Assembly (NCBI GenBank): GCA_002359465.1
Contig: DENA01000036.1
Location: forward strand, 99,916 to 114,849
Length of the DNA stretch: 14,934 bases
Direction: 5' to 3'
From: Ruminococcaceae bacterium UBA2656
GTDB lineage: Bacteria > Bacillota > Clostridia > Oscillospirales > Acutalibacteraceae
Notes under the pieces: model-generated
What the model saw: the letters and a program-made list of their open reading frames with translations, nothing else
What the model was told of the DNA's origin: nothing
Databases searched by the model: none
In this document: positions 6,885 to 13,793 of the stretch, piece after piece
Layout: each line of letters opens with the position of its first letter
How positions within the stretch are numbered: position 1 is the stretch's first letter
Position numbers and translations under genes: made by a program

Positions 6885-8708
6885 CTATTCTACGCCAGGC
6901 TCTTCGTCCGGTTCTTCAAGGAACAGCGGAGCAAACTGAAATTTTGTGCAGTCTACCAATCCCCTGTCGGTCAGCCGCAGCTCCGGCAGGCAGGCAAGCG
7001 GAATCAGCGCCATGGTCATAAAGGGTGAAACCATGCTGCATCCGATTTTTTCCCATGCCTCGCCGAGAGCGCCGACGATTTCACTCATTTTCTCCACCGG
7101 CTTATCGTTCATCAGACCCGCAATCGGCAGTTCGACCGTGCCGAGAACCTTGCCGTTCTGCACGGCCGTCATGCCCCCGCCGCACGCAATCAGCGTGTTC
7201 GCGGCCAGCGCCATATCTTCGTCATTGGTACCGATGACCAGCAGATTGTGCGCGTCATGCGCAACGGTGGACGCCATTGCACCGCACCGGATGCCAAACC
7301 CTTTCACGAAACCGAACCCGACATGTCCCGTTTCGTGGTGCCGCTCAAAAACCGCGGTTTTCAGAACATCCTGTCCGACATCGGAACCGACCAATCCGTT
7401 TTCCACCTTCAGCGCAATATGCCGTTCATAGGAACCGACCCGGGCGGGGATCACTTCGATCACACGGGCGGTCACCCGGTTTCCTTCGGAATGGATGGCA
7501 AAGGATTCCGGGGTAATGGCCCCTTTAATATGCATGGATTCCGTCGCCCATTTGGGATAACGGTAGGACGGAAAATCCGCGGTCATCGCCCCGTTTTCCG
7601 CAACGACGGCGCCGTTGATCAGCACCTTTGTGACGTCAAGCTTATCCAGACTGCCGATAAACACGATATCGGCGCACTTGCCCGGCGCGATGGAACCAAG
7701 CTCATGGTCCATCTGAAAGCCCTGGGCGCAGTTGATGGTAACCATTTGGATTGCGGTCACCACGTCAATTCCCTCTTCTACCGCGCGGCGGACAATATGG
7801 TCAAGATGGCCCTGCGTCAACAGGGTGTGCGGGTGCGTATCGTCGGAGATCAAAACGCCGAACCGGGCGTCAATTTTATGCTGTGTAATGCTCTTCGCAA
7901 CCTCATGCAGGTCGCGCCACGCAGAACCCTCCCGCAGCATGGCGTACATACCGAGCCGCATTTTTGCCAGCGCGTCCTGCGCCCGGGTGGATTCATGGCA
8001 GCAGCGGACGCCGGAAGCGATATACGCGTTCAGCCCCGGCCCCGTCTCCGGCATGGAATAATGGCCTGTAATGATTTTATCCGCTTTCAGCGTTTCGGCA
8101 ATTTCCCCGTGCGTGTGATCGTCGGACGCGAGCACGCCGGGGAAATTCATCAGTTCACCAAGTCCCACTACACTGTCCCATTTCATAGTTTCGGCAATCT
8201 CTTCCGGGCCGATGAATGAACCGGTATCCTCAAAGCCGGGGACGGCAGGAACGCAGGACGGCGTGGTGACCATCGCCTTCAAAGGGGTTCTTTTGGAATC
8301 CTCAATCATACAGGAAACCCCGTCCAGCCCAAGGACATTACAGATTTCATGCGGGTCCATATAGATTCCCACCGTGCCGTGGGGGATGACCGCTTTTGCG
8401 TATTCCCCGACGCTCATCATGGAGGATTCCACATGGATATGCCCGTCCAGAAACCCGGGGGCAATATACTGACCTGCCGCGTCAAGCACGACTGTATTTT
8501 CTCCGATGCAGCGCCTTGCGTCGCCGACAAGAGCGATTCTGCCGCAGGCGATGGCGACATCGGTATCCGGCAGAATTTCTCCGGTACAGACATTGATCAG
8601 CCTGGCGTTGACAATCACGGTTTCCGCCGGTTTGAAGCCCTGTGCAACTGCGGCAAGGGTTCTGCTGGATTCCCACAGCGGAGAAGTACAGAACTTATTA
8701 ATCATCAT
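6885..8708 (-). CDS. ade: Adenine deaminase
   Basis: This cytoplasmic amidohydrolase-superfamily metalloenzyme converts adenine to hypoxanthine and ammonia (EC 3.5.4.2), feeding purine salvage. From the ATG at 8708 it has 607 residues, normal for bacterial Ade (about 580-600). The metal-binding motif APGFLDGHIHVESS has HIH at 90-92, MDPHE lies near 117-121, and the C-terminal half carries the family's GGGMT segment. An upstream in-frame ATG at 8732 is unlikely: it would sit at or before the predicted transcript start (about 8729), whereas AAAAGGGG lies just before the tandem ATGs at 8708 and 8705. Either of these could be the true start. It forms a single-gene unit with its own promoter, separated from ppa by a terminator and convergent with ileS. 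Confidence 0.95.
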   Translation of the reverse strand: MMINKFCTSPLWESSRTLAAVAQGFKPAETVIVNARLINVCTGEILPDTDVAIACGRIALVGDARRCIGENTVVLDAAGQYIAPGFLDGHIHVESSMMSVGEYAKAVIPHGTVGIYMDPHEICNVLGLDGVSCMIEDSKRTPLKAMVTTPSCVPAVPGFEDTGSFIGPEEIAETMKWDSVVGLGELMNFPGVLASDDHTHGEIAETLKADKIITGHYSMPETGPGLNAYIASGVRCCHESTRAQDALAKMRLGMYAMLREGSAWRDLHEVAKSITQHKIDARFGVLISDDTHPHTLLTQGHLDHIVRRAVEEGIDVVTAIQMVTINCAQGFQMDHELGSIAPGKCADIVFIGSLDKLDVTKVLINGAVVAENGAMTADFPSYRYPKWATESMHIKGAITPESFAIHSEGNRVTARVIEVIPARVGSYERHIALKVENGLVGSDVGQDVLKTAVFERHHETGHVGFGFVKGFGIRCGAMASTVAHDAHNLLVIGTNDEDMALAANTLIACGGGMTAVQNGKVLGTVELPIAGLMNDKPVEKMSEIVGALGEAWEKIGCSMVSPFMTMALIPLACLPELRLTDRGLVDCTKFQFAPLFLEEPDEEPGVE

Positions 8709-8735
8709 AGCACCCCTTTTAATTGTTTTCATTCT

Positions 8736-8764
8736 ATATTAATCGGCATTAAAATGCCTGTCAA
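8736..8764 (-). promoter_or_regulatory. Promoter of ade with a symmetrical spacer
   Basis: On the minus strand TTGACA (8759-8764) and TAATAT (8736-8741) are separated by 17 bases. The spacer holds an inverted repeat, GGCATT-TT-AATGCC, between the two elements, a possible repressor operator (inference). The predicted start near 8729 rules out the ATG at 8732. Confidence 0.75.
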
Positions 8765-8804
8765 GACTAAAAAATTTTTACAGCCTGTTTTCCTCCGCTC
8801 CATA

Positions 8805-8857
8805 AAACAAAAAACTGATGCTCCGGCGGCAAAGCAGCCGGAAGATCAGTTTTATTT
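8805..8857 (-). terminator. Terminator of ppa
   Basis: On the minus strand AAAACTGATCTTCCGGC pairs with GCCGGAGCATCAGTTTT across a short loop, followed by a T-rich tail ending TTTTTTGTTTTAT. It lies 17 bases past the ppa stop codon and separates ppa from ade. The arms also have A/T flanks suitable for the plus strand. Confidence 0.88.
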
Positions 8858-8873
8858 CAGATAAAAGCGGTGG

Positions 8874-9413
8874 TTAAGAAACCGTATCAACAAAGGTCCT
8901 TTGATATCCGCTGATACTTTCCTGAATAATTTTCTTTGCCTGCTCCGCATTCCGGATATAATCAACGGCTGTGGCCTTGTCTTCCAGTTCTTTGTAAATG
9001 GAAAAAAAATGAATCATCTCATCGAAAATATGAGCGGGCAATTCGTCAATGCTTCGATACTCGTTGAAAGTAGGGTCCCCAAATGGAATGGCGATTATCT
9101 TATCGTCGACAAAGCCCCCGTCCTCCATGGAAATAACCCCAATGGGGTAGCAGCGGACAAGGGAAAGCGGCTGAACATCCTCGGAACAGAGGATCAGCAC
9201 ATCCAGCGGGTCATGGTCCGCCGCGTAAGTGCGCGGAATAAAGCCGTAATTCGCCGGATAATGCGCGGATGTATACAGAACACGGTCCATGGAAAGCAGT
9301 CCGGTTTCCTTATCCAGTTCATACTTGGTCTTACAGCCCTTTGGAATTTCTATCACTGCAAAAAAATCATCAGCGTGGATTCTCTCCTGAGAAATATCGT
9401 GCCAAATATTCAA
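8874..9413 (-). CDS. ppa: Inorganic pyrophosphatase (family I)
   Basis: This soluble cytoplasmic enzyme hydrolyses pyrophosphate to two phosphates (EC 3.6.1.1), pulling biosynthetic reactions forward. The family I signature is clear: FFAVIEIPKG near 17-26, the Tyr-rich HYPANYGFIP at 51-60, and the metal-binding DHDPLDVLIL with Asp66, Asp68 and Asp71. At 179 residues it has normal family length. The start is a TTG at 9411-9413: AGGAGG lies seven bases upstream (9421-9426) and the family N-terminus begins here. An upstream in-frame ATG would extend the protein backwards through the riboswitch terminator and is rejected. The gene stands alone behind a fluoride riboswitch. Fluoride is a classical inhibitor of family I pyrophosphatase, which explains the arrangement. 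Confidence 0.96.
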   Translation of the reverse strand: MNIWHDISQERIHADDFFAVIEIPKGCKTKYELDKETGLLSMDRVLYTSAHYPANYGFIPRTYAADHDPLDVLILCSEDVQPLSLVRCYPIGVISMEDGGFVDDKIIAIPFGDPTFNEYRSIDELPAHIFDEMIHFFSIYKELEDKATAVDYIRNAEQAKKIIQESISGYQRTFVDTVS

Positions 9414-9451
9414 AAAAGTCCCTCCTGTTAAAAAATATTCTGATAAACAAA

Positions 9452-9497
9452 TAAAAAGCTGACAACCCGCTGTGTCCATCACAGAAGTCATCAGCTT
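9452..9497 (-). terminator. Riboswitch-controlled terminator of ppa
   Basis: On the minus strand a long stem starts with AAGCTGA (9491-9497) pairing TCAGCTT (9456-9462). It continues through G-U-rich pairs to CTGTG/CACAG around an ATGGA loop, and is followed by TTTTTATTTG. Its 5' arm is the conserved 3' strand of the fluoride aptamer (GCTGATGACTTCT), so aptamer and terminator cannot form together. This predicts an ON switch: fluoride prevents termination. Confidence 0.88.
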
Positions 9498-9543
9498 ATA
9501 AAAGCAATTTTAGCGTTCGCTATGGGAGAACTTCATTCCCTGC
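9480..9543 (-). promoter_or_regulatory. Fluoride riboswitch (crcB motif)
   Basis: Read on the minus strand, the leader matches the crcB/fluoride aptamer in order. GGGA ... TCCC (P2) encloses ATGAAGTTC. GAAGT pairs with ACTTC (P1, plus-strand 9484-9488 for the 3' strand). Then come CCATA, the AACGC element, an A/T-rich P3, and the hallmark GCTGATGACTTCT. The aptamer begins at about the predicted transcript start and overlaps a terminator. Pyrophosphatase is one of the gene classes known to lie behind fluoride riboswitches. The match is by eye, not by covariance model. Confidence 0.9.
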
Positions 9544-9547
9544 TGTT

Positions 9548-9577
9548 ATCATAGCACAATATGGAACATCCTGTCAA
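9548..9577 (-). promoter_or_regulatory. Promoter of the ppa riboswitch leader
   Basis: On the minus strand a perfect TTGACA (9572-9577) and TATGAT (9548-9553) are separated by 18 bases. The predicted start near 9541 coincides with the first bases of the fluoride aptamer. Confidence 0.8.
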
Positions 9578-9664
9578 TAAAATGTAATGGAAATAAAACG
9601 ACCAGTAAACATATCATTATTGGCTTTAAAAGAATTATATTTTAGCATAGATTAATCCAAATAA

Positions 9665-9818
9665 CTATTTTTTTGCAACTTCCTGTAAAATATTCCCAGT
9701 ATAGCCAATGATAGCAAGCCCGCTCAGAATAGTAAAACAGAGGGGAAAATAAGCCTCACCCTACAGCATAATCGGAACTGCTTCATGATCTGTTCAGCCA
9801 ATTCTGTACGGAAGCAAC
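9665..9818 (-). other. Possible decayed gene remnant
   Basis: No intact gene is present between the ppa promoter and the ATPase. Two overlapping minus-strand open stretches look protein-like. One (about 9724-9818) contains TELAEQIMKQFRLCCR. The other (9665-9760, ending in TAG) contains FPLCFTILSGLAIIGY followed by TGNILQEVAKK, resembling a C-terminal membrane helix with a charged tail. A single frameshift between them would give a cytoplasmic segment plus a terminal helix. Neither has a start codon with a ribosome binding site. I do not recognise a family; this could be chance. Confidence 0.3.
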
Positions 9819-9851
9819 AAAAGGCAGGAATTCCGTTAAGAATTCCTGCCT
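9819..9851 (-). terminator. Perfect 12-bp hairpin, probable minus-strand terminator
   Basis: AGGCAGGAATTC (9822-9833) and GAATTCCTGCCT (9840-9851) are perfect inverted repeats around a six-base loop. On the minus strand TTTTGTTGCTT follows, a modest U-tract; on the plus strand CCCC follows, so it should act only leftward. It lies about 255 bp past the ATPase stop codon and is the first convincing terminator downstream of that gene. Confidence 0.6.
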
Positions 9852-10106
9852 CCCCAAGCTCGTATTTAATTTTTAAAACATGAGGAAATAATCAGTTCAG
9901 CTAAACTATCTTCCGGTTTTCATAAAGGCATTACTGCACGAATCATTATGGGTTCCCAGACGGATCTGTTCAACTTAACCATCTCCCAATATTCATGATT
10001 AAATCTTTGCTTGCCAATGTGATTGAGGGTACTGATTCACCAGAAATCATTCACTGTACCCGATCCTTATTATGCGCCCGCAATTCGTTTTTATTCCATC
10101 AATTTT
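9852..10106 (-). other. A/T-rich intergenic stretch after the ATPase, no gene seen
   Basis: I see no gene here. There is an imperfect hairpin (GGGTAC at 10027-10032 with GTACCC at 10056-10061) without a U-tract. A short minus-strand open tail, EDSLAELIISSCFKN, ends at 9866 and may be another coding remnant. If the ATPase transcript ends at the 9819-9851 hairpin, this is its long 3' untranslated region. Confidence 0.4.
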
Positions 10107-12764
10107 TTAAAATGTGCCTTCCTGCACGGACTTTTTGGAAAATTTCCTTTGAAATGCTTTGACGATTTCAACAATCGGGATGACAGAAAATGCAAGCAGC
10201 AGGGCGACCGAATACTCAAGCAGGGAAATATCCTCAAACTGGAAAGCAAACGCCAGGGCGGGAATGTAAATGACGGCTGTTGTCAGTACCAGGGAAACCA
10301 GCATCGCGCCGATCAGATATCCGTTCTGGCTCTTCATGGTAAAAATCGAGTGGCGTTGGGAGCGCATGTTGAATGAGTGAAAAATTTCGGCCATGGACAT
10401 GGTCAGGAAGGCCATGGTCATGCCGTCCGCGCTGTTGGTGATCTCCCACACACCGGCTTCCATAAAGTGGCCGACAAAGTAGGCGGACAGGGTGACGATG
10501 GTCACTAGAATTCCCTGATAGGAGACATCTGTGCCAAGCCCGCCGGCGAAAATGCCGTCTCTGGAGTTCCGCGGCCTTCGCTGCATCAGGGCTTTTTCAC
10601 GCTTTTCCATCCCAAGCGCAAGGGCCGGGAAACAGTCGGTGATCAGGTTGATCCACAGCAGATGCACGGGCTTTAAAATTACAAACCCCAAAAGGGTCGC
10701 TGTAAAAATGGACAGGACCTCGCTCAGATTGGAAGCCAGCAGAAACTGGATCGCCTTCCGGATATTGTCGTAGATTCTTCTGCCCTCTTCCACTGCGGAA
10801 ACAATGGTCGCGAAATTATCGTCCGCAAGTACCATGTCTGCCACGTTTTTGGTGACGTCCGTGCCCGTGATGCCCATGCCGACGCCGATGTCGGCGCTCT
10901 TGATGGACGGCGCGTCGTTCACGCCGTCGCCGGTCATGGCGGTAATCATTCCGTTGGTTTTCCACGCATTGACAATGCGCACCTTATGTTCCGGCTGAAC
11001 GCGGGCATATACGGAGTAGCGCCCGATGGTATCCTTCAATTCCCCGTCGCTGATTTCGTCCAGCTGGGCACCGGTGATCGCCTGTGATTCATCAGTAATA
11101 ATTCCTAGCTGCATCGCGATGGCCACCGCTGTGTCCCTGTGGTCGCCCGTGATCATGACCGGCCGGATTCCCGCCGCCCTGCATTCCTTAATCGCGTCCA
11201 CAACCTCCGGACGGATGGGGTCGATCATTCCGGTCAGGCCGATCAGGGTCAGGCCGTTCTCCAGTTCGGCCGGTTCAAAGGAATCCGGCGCATGGTCATA
11301 TTTTTTAAAGGCCGCGCAAAGCACACGCAGAGCCTTGCCCGCCATACGCTTATTTTCAGAACGAATTTCCGCGTGCAGGGAATCGGTCATCGGAACGATC
11401 TGTCCGTTTTTCAGAATATGGGTGCATTTCTTAATGACTTCATCCGGAGCGCCCTTGGTGTACTGAATATAGCTTCCGTCCGTGCAGGAATGGACGGTCG
11501 ACATCATTTTGCGCATGGAGTCGAACGGCGCCTCGCCGATTCTGGGATTCGTTTTTTTCAGGTCGTTTTTATCGAGCTTCAGGCTCGCGGCGTAGCTGAC
11601 AAGAGCGGCTTCCGTCGGTTCGCCGGTCACTTCCCCGTCCCTGCCAAGCTCAGCGTCGCTGCAAAGGGCCATCGCGGTGGCAAGCAGCGGTTCGTCTTGT
11701 GCGTAATGCTCCACCACGGTCATTTTGTTCTGCGTCAGCGTACCGGTTTTGTCGGAGCAGATCACCTGTGCGCAGCCAAGCGTTTCAACAGCCGTCAGCT
11801 TGCGGATAACGGCGTTTCGCTTTGACATATTGGTGACGCCGATGGAAAGCACAATCGTTACGACGGTGGCAAGGCCCTCCGGAATCGCGGCCAGGGCCAG
11901 GCTGACCGCAACCATAAAGGTATTTAATACTACTTCGCCGCTGAAATCGCCCGATTTGATCAAGCTGAACGCAAAAATAAATATGCAGATGCCAATGACC
12001 AAATTGCTCAGGATTTTGCTGAGCTGGTTTAATTTGATCTGCAGCGGGGTAACATTGTCTTTCGCATTCGCAAGCGCATCGGCAATTTTCCCCATTTCCG
12101 TATCCATGCCCGTTGCCACGACCACCGCTTTGCCGCGGCCGTAGACAGCCGTGCTGCCCATGTACGCCATGTTTTTGCGGTCGCCGAGCGAGACGTCCGA
12201 CTCACCCTCCATATAGAGCATTTCGATGACCTTATCGACGGGGACGGATTCGCCCGTCAGCGCGGCCTCCTCAATCTTCATACTCTTGGAGTCAATGATG
12301 CGCCCGTCCGCCGGAACCGCGTCGCCGGCTTCCAGAATGACGACGTCACCAACGACAAGGTCTTCGCTTTTTATAGAAACAATGTGTCCGTTACGCAGAA
12401 CCTTACTTGTGGCTGACGACATTTCCTGTAGAGCTTCCAGCGCTTTTTCGGCCTTGTTTTCCTGGTAGACGCCGAGCGCCGCGTTCACGACGACGACGAA
12501 CAGGATGATGATAACGTCCGCAAAGCCCTCGCCCGAATAGCGCGAGGTGACGGCCGAAATGACGGCCGCGACGATCAACATGATGATCATGGGATCCGCC
12601 ATCTGGGCGAAGAAGCGCTTTACGAGGGGATCCTTCCGGCCCTCAGCTAACTTGTTGCTGCCGTTTTCGGCGAGACGTTTTTGGGCCTCGGCTGCGGAAA
12701 GACCTTCGCGGGACGAGCGCGTTTCCTTTAAAACATCATCGACCCCACTGCAATAATACTTCAT
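10107..12764 (-). CDS. P2-type cation-transporting ATPase (Ca2+/Mn2+ exporter)
   Basis: This is an 885-residue membrane pump with the full P-type layout. It has an N-terminal cation-ATPase domain, TGES of the actuator domain at 170-173, the phosphorylated Asp338 in CSDKTGTLT, the nucleotide-domain segment KGAPDEV, and TGDGVNDAP of the hinge near 611-619. Membrane ligands match SERCA/PMR1-type Ca2+ pumps: IPEGL in M4, NLSE in M5, NLITD in M6, and MAEIFHSFNMRS in the M8 region. Such pumps move Ca2+, and several also move Mn2+. The start is the ATG at 12764, seven bases after AGGAGG (12772-12777); longer upstream starts would run through the leader terminator. It stands alone behind a manganese riboswitch, which argues for a role in Mn2+ export. 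Selectivity itself cannot be read from the sequence. Confidence 0.95.
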   Translation of the reverse strand: MKYYCSGVDDVLKETRSSREGLSAAEAQKRLAENGSNKLAEGRKDPLVKRFFAQMADPMIIMLIVAAVISAVTSRYSGEGFADVIIILFVVVVNAALGVYQENKAEKALEALQEMSSATSKVLRNGHIVSIKSEDLVVGDVVILEAGDAVPADGRIIDSKSMKIEEAALTGESVPVDKVIEMLYMEGESDVSLGDRKNMAYMGSTAVYGRGKAVVVATGMDTEMGKIADALANAKDNVTPLQIKLNQLSKILSNLVIGICIFIFAFSLIKSGDFSGEVVLNTFMVAVSLALAAIPEGLATVVTIVLSIGVTNMSKRNAVIRKLTAVETLGCAQVICSDKTGTLTQNKMTVVEHYAQDEPLLATAMALCSDAELGRDGEVTGEPTEAALVSYAASLKLDKNDLKKTNPRIGEAPFDSMRKMMSTVHSCTDGSYIQYTKGAPDEVIKKCTHILKNGQIVPMTDSLHAEIRSENKRMAGKALRVLCAAFKKYDHAPDSFEPAELENGLTLIGLTGMIDPIRPEVVDAIKECRAAGIRPVMITGDHRDTAVAIAMQLGIITDESQAITGAQLDEISDGELKDTIGRYSVYARVQPEHKVRIVNAWKTNGMITAMTGDGVNDAPSIKSADIGVGMGITGTDVTKNVADMVLADDNFATIVSAVEEGRRIYDNIRKAIQFLLASNLSEVLSIFTATLLGFVILKPVHLLWINLITDCFPALALGMEKREKALMQRRPRNSRDGIFAGGLGTDVSYQGILVTIVTLSAYFVGHFMEAGVWEITNSADGMTMAFLTMSMAEIFHSFNMRSQRHSIFTMKSQNGYLIGAMLVSLVLTTAVIYIPALAFAFQFEDISLLEYSVALLLAFSVIPIVEIVKAFQRKFSKKSVQEGTF

Positions 12765-12833
12765 TCGTGTGCCTCCTGTTTTCAAACGTTGCTGTTTTAA
12801 GGGTATGCTGGAATTGTATTTATATATGAATAT

Positions 12834-12871
12834 GAAAAAACTCATGGACAGGCGAAGGCCTATCCATGAGT
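12834..12871 (-). terminator. Riboswitch-controlled terminator of the ATPase gene
   Basis: On the minus strand ACTCATGGATAGGC pairs over 14 bp with GCCTGTCCATGAGT around a four-base loop, followed directly by TTTTTTC (to about 12834). It starts exactly where the aptamer ends and lies about 70 bp before the ATG. Manganese binding is expected to prevent its formation. Confidence 0.9.
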
Positions 12872-12970
12872 CTGGTCGTTTCATTCAAGCCAGGCGGCGG
12901 GCCGCCATGTATGTTGACTTGGACCGCTGCGGCAGATGCCGGAGAGCTGACTACTCCCCCACGGAAGTCT
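12872..12970 (-). promoter_or_regulatory. Manganese riboswitch (yybP-ykoY motif)
   Basis: The minus-strand leader carries the two hallmark Mn2+-binding loop segments. GGGGAGTAG lies near the 5' end (plus-strand complement CTACTCCCC, 12951-12959), and GTCAACATAC lies in the second arm (complement at 12909-12918). Helices flank each segment, including CCGGCATCTGCCG and GGCGGCCCGCCGCC. The 3' part closes with GAAACGACCAGAC just before the terminator. The aptamer starts at the predicted transcript start. This class is known to control P-type cation ATPases and Mn2+ exporters. Assigned by eye; a covariance search would settle it. Confidence 0.9.
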
Positions 12971-12974
12971 TTTC

Positions 12975-13003
12975 ATTTTAGCATGCTCCCGGACGATTGT
13001 CAA
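12975..13003 (-). promoter_or_regulatory. Promoter of the manganese-riboswitch leader
   Basis: On the minus strand a perfect TTGACA (12998-13003) and TAAAAT (12975-12980) are separated by 17 bases. The -35 element ends ten bases from the spoIIR stop codon. No spoIIR terminator lies between, so spoIIR transcripts may run into the riboswitch. Confidence 0.82.
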
Positions 13004-13012
13004 GGAAAGGAC

Positions 13013-13609
13013 TCAGAATTTCTCCCGCAGTTTTCCATACCATTCAACGATGTGAAACCGGATCTCATAGCCTTCGTCGCTGCGGATAAGGCGCGCGTCG
13101 TCCGCGGGCAGAGCGGAAAAGGCCGTCTCGTCCGTTGCCGCGGCCGTGCACAGCGGGGGAAATACGACGCACCACCAGTTGTGCCCCTGCCCCTCGCCGA
13201 GCGTCACGCGCAGAGCGACATAGTTCCCGGCGGGAAGAGAAAAGCCGCTGTATTGCCGCGTCGGAAAGCGCTCATAGCGAAGCTCGGCGCTCGCGGGATA
13301 GAACTTGCCGCTTTTTTGAAGGCTCTCGCGTGCGGCGATCTGGAGCTGCGGAAGCGCTTTTTTTATGACTGCTTCGGCCTCGGCCGGGTCCTTTATATCT
13401 GAAAGCTCCGGCGCCAGCGCCGCGAGCACCGCGTCGCGCACCTGCAGCTTCGCCGCCTGATCGGTTTCGTCGTCCGAATTTGCCACGACGTGGAGACGCA
13501 CAAGCTCGGAGGAGAGCCTCCTTTGCCGTCCCTGCGCCCAAAGCCCGGTCAAAAGTGCCGCACACAGGGCAAAAAGGAGCGAGATTTCCCAAATCTTCAT
13601 ATGTTCCAT
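13013..13609 (-). CDS. spoIIR: Stage II sporulation protein R
   Basis: SpoIIR is made in the forespore under sigma-F and is exported to signal across the septum, so that the SpoIIGA protease activates sigma-E in the mother cell. The 198-residue protein starts with a single hydrophobic export segment (about residues 8-25). The family core LVRLHVVANSD follows at 36-46, and a second hallmark, NWWCVVFPPLC, comes later. Length is normal. The ATG at 13609 is preceded by AAGGCGG nine bases upstream, but this sequence forms the 3' arm of a terminator-like hairpin. A second in-frame ATG at 13600 has no better site. It is downstream of ispE on the same strand. A possible sigma-F-like pair (GTATA complement at 13716-13720, GG 15 bases on) lies upstream, but the -10 match is poor. 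Confidence 0.93.
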   Translation of the reverse strand: MEHMKIWEISLLFALCAALLTGLWAQGRQRRLSSELVRLHVVANSDDETDQAAKLQVRDAVLAALAPELSDIKDPAEAEAVIKKALPQLQIAARESLQKSGKFYPASAELRYERFPTRQYSGFSLPAGNYVALRVTLGEGQGHNWWCVVFPPLCTAAATDETAFSALPADDARLIRSDEGYEIRFHIVEWYGKLREKF

Positions 13610-13611
13610 GA

Positions 13612-13646
13612 TAAAAAACCGCCTTGTCGATATTCGGCAAGGCGGT
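13612..13646 (-). terminator. Hairpin with T-run directly upstream of spoIIR
   Basis: On the minus strand ACCGCCTTG (13638-13646) pairs with CAAGGCGGT (13618-13626), with three further inner pairs (CGA/TCG), followed by TTTTTT. It has the form of an intrinsic terminator for the ispE transcript. It also contains the only good ribosome binding site (AAGGCGG) of spoIIR and ends three bases before its ATG. Confidence 0.75.
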
Positions 13647-13665
13647 ATGTCGCTTTTTTTCCCGA

Positions 13666-13698
13666 AATGTGCATTTTGCAATTTCAAAACTGCACATT
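13666..13698. repeat. Inverted repeat between ispE and spoIIR
   Basis: AATGTGCA (13666-13673) is the exact complement of TGCACATT (13691-13698), and inner TTTTG/CAAAA segments also pair with one bulged base, giving about 13 bp in total. Neither strand has a T-run after it, so it is not a classical terminator. It could be an operator, an RNA stability hairpin, or part of a tandem ending with the next hairpin. Confidence 0.6.
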
Positions 13699-13793
13699 CC
13701 GTGGAATAATAAAAATATACGCATTTGCTGCGCTTTTCCGCATTGCCGAAGAAATTATCGACTGCGCCGCGCATTTTTATTCAAATGCGATTG

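Noticed and set aside
9414..9491. N-terminal extension of pyrophosphatase from an upstream ATG
   Set aside because: The extension would be encoded by the riboswitch terminator and the AGGAGG site; the family N-terminus begins at the TTG at 9413.
10027..10061. GGGTAC/GTACCC hairpin as terminator of the ATPase gene
   Set aside because: Pairing is interrupted and no T-run follows on the minus strand; the hairpin at 9819-9851 is a better candidate.
12765..12884. N-terminal extension of the cation ATPase
   Set aside because: It would translate the riboswitch terminator. A perfect AGGAGG precedes the ATG at 12764, which matches the family start.
13748..13780. GC-rich palindrome followed by T-run near TGCGCCGCGCATTTTT as a terminator
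   Set aside because: The stem would leave a loop of about one base, too small to fold, so it is a short palindrome by composition.
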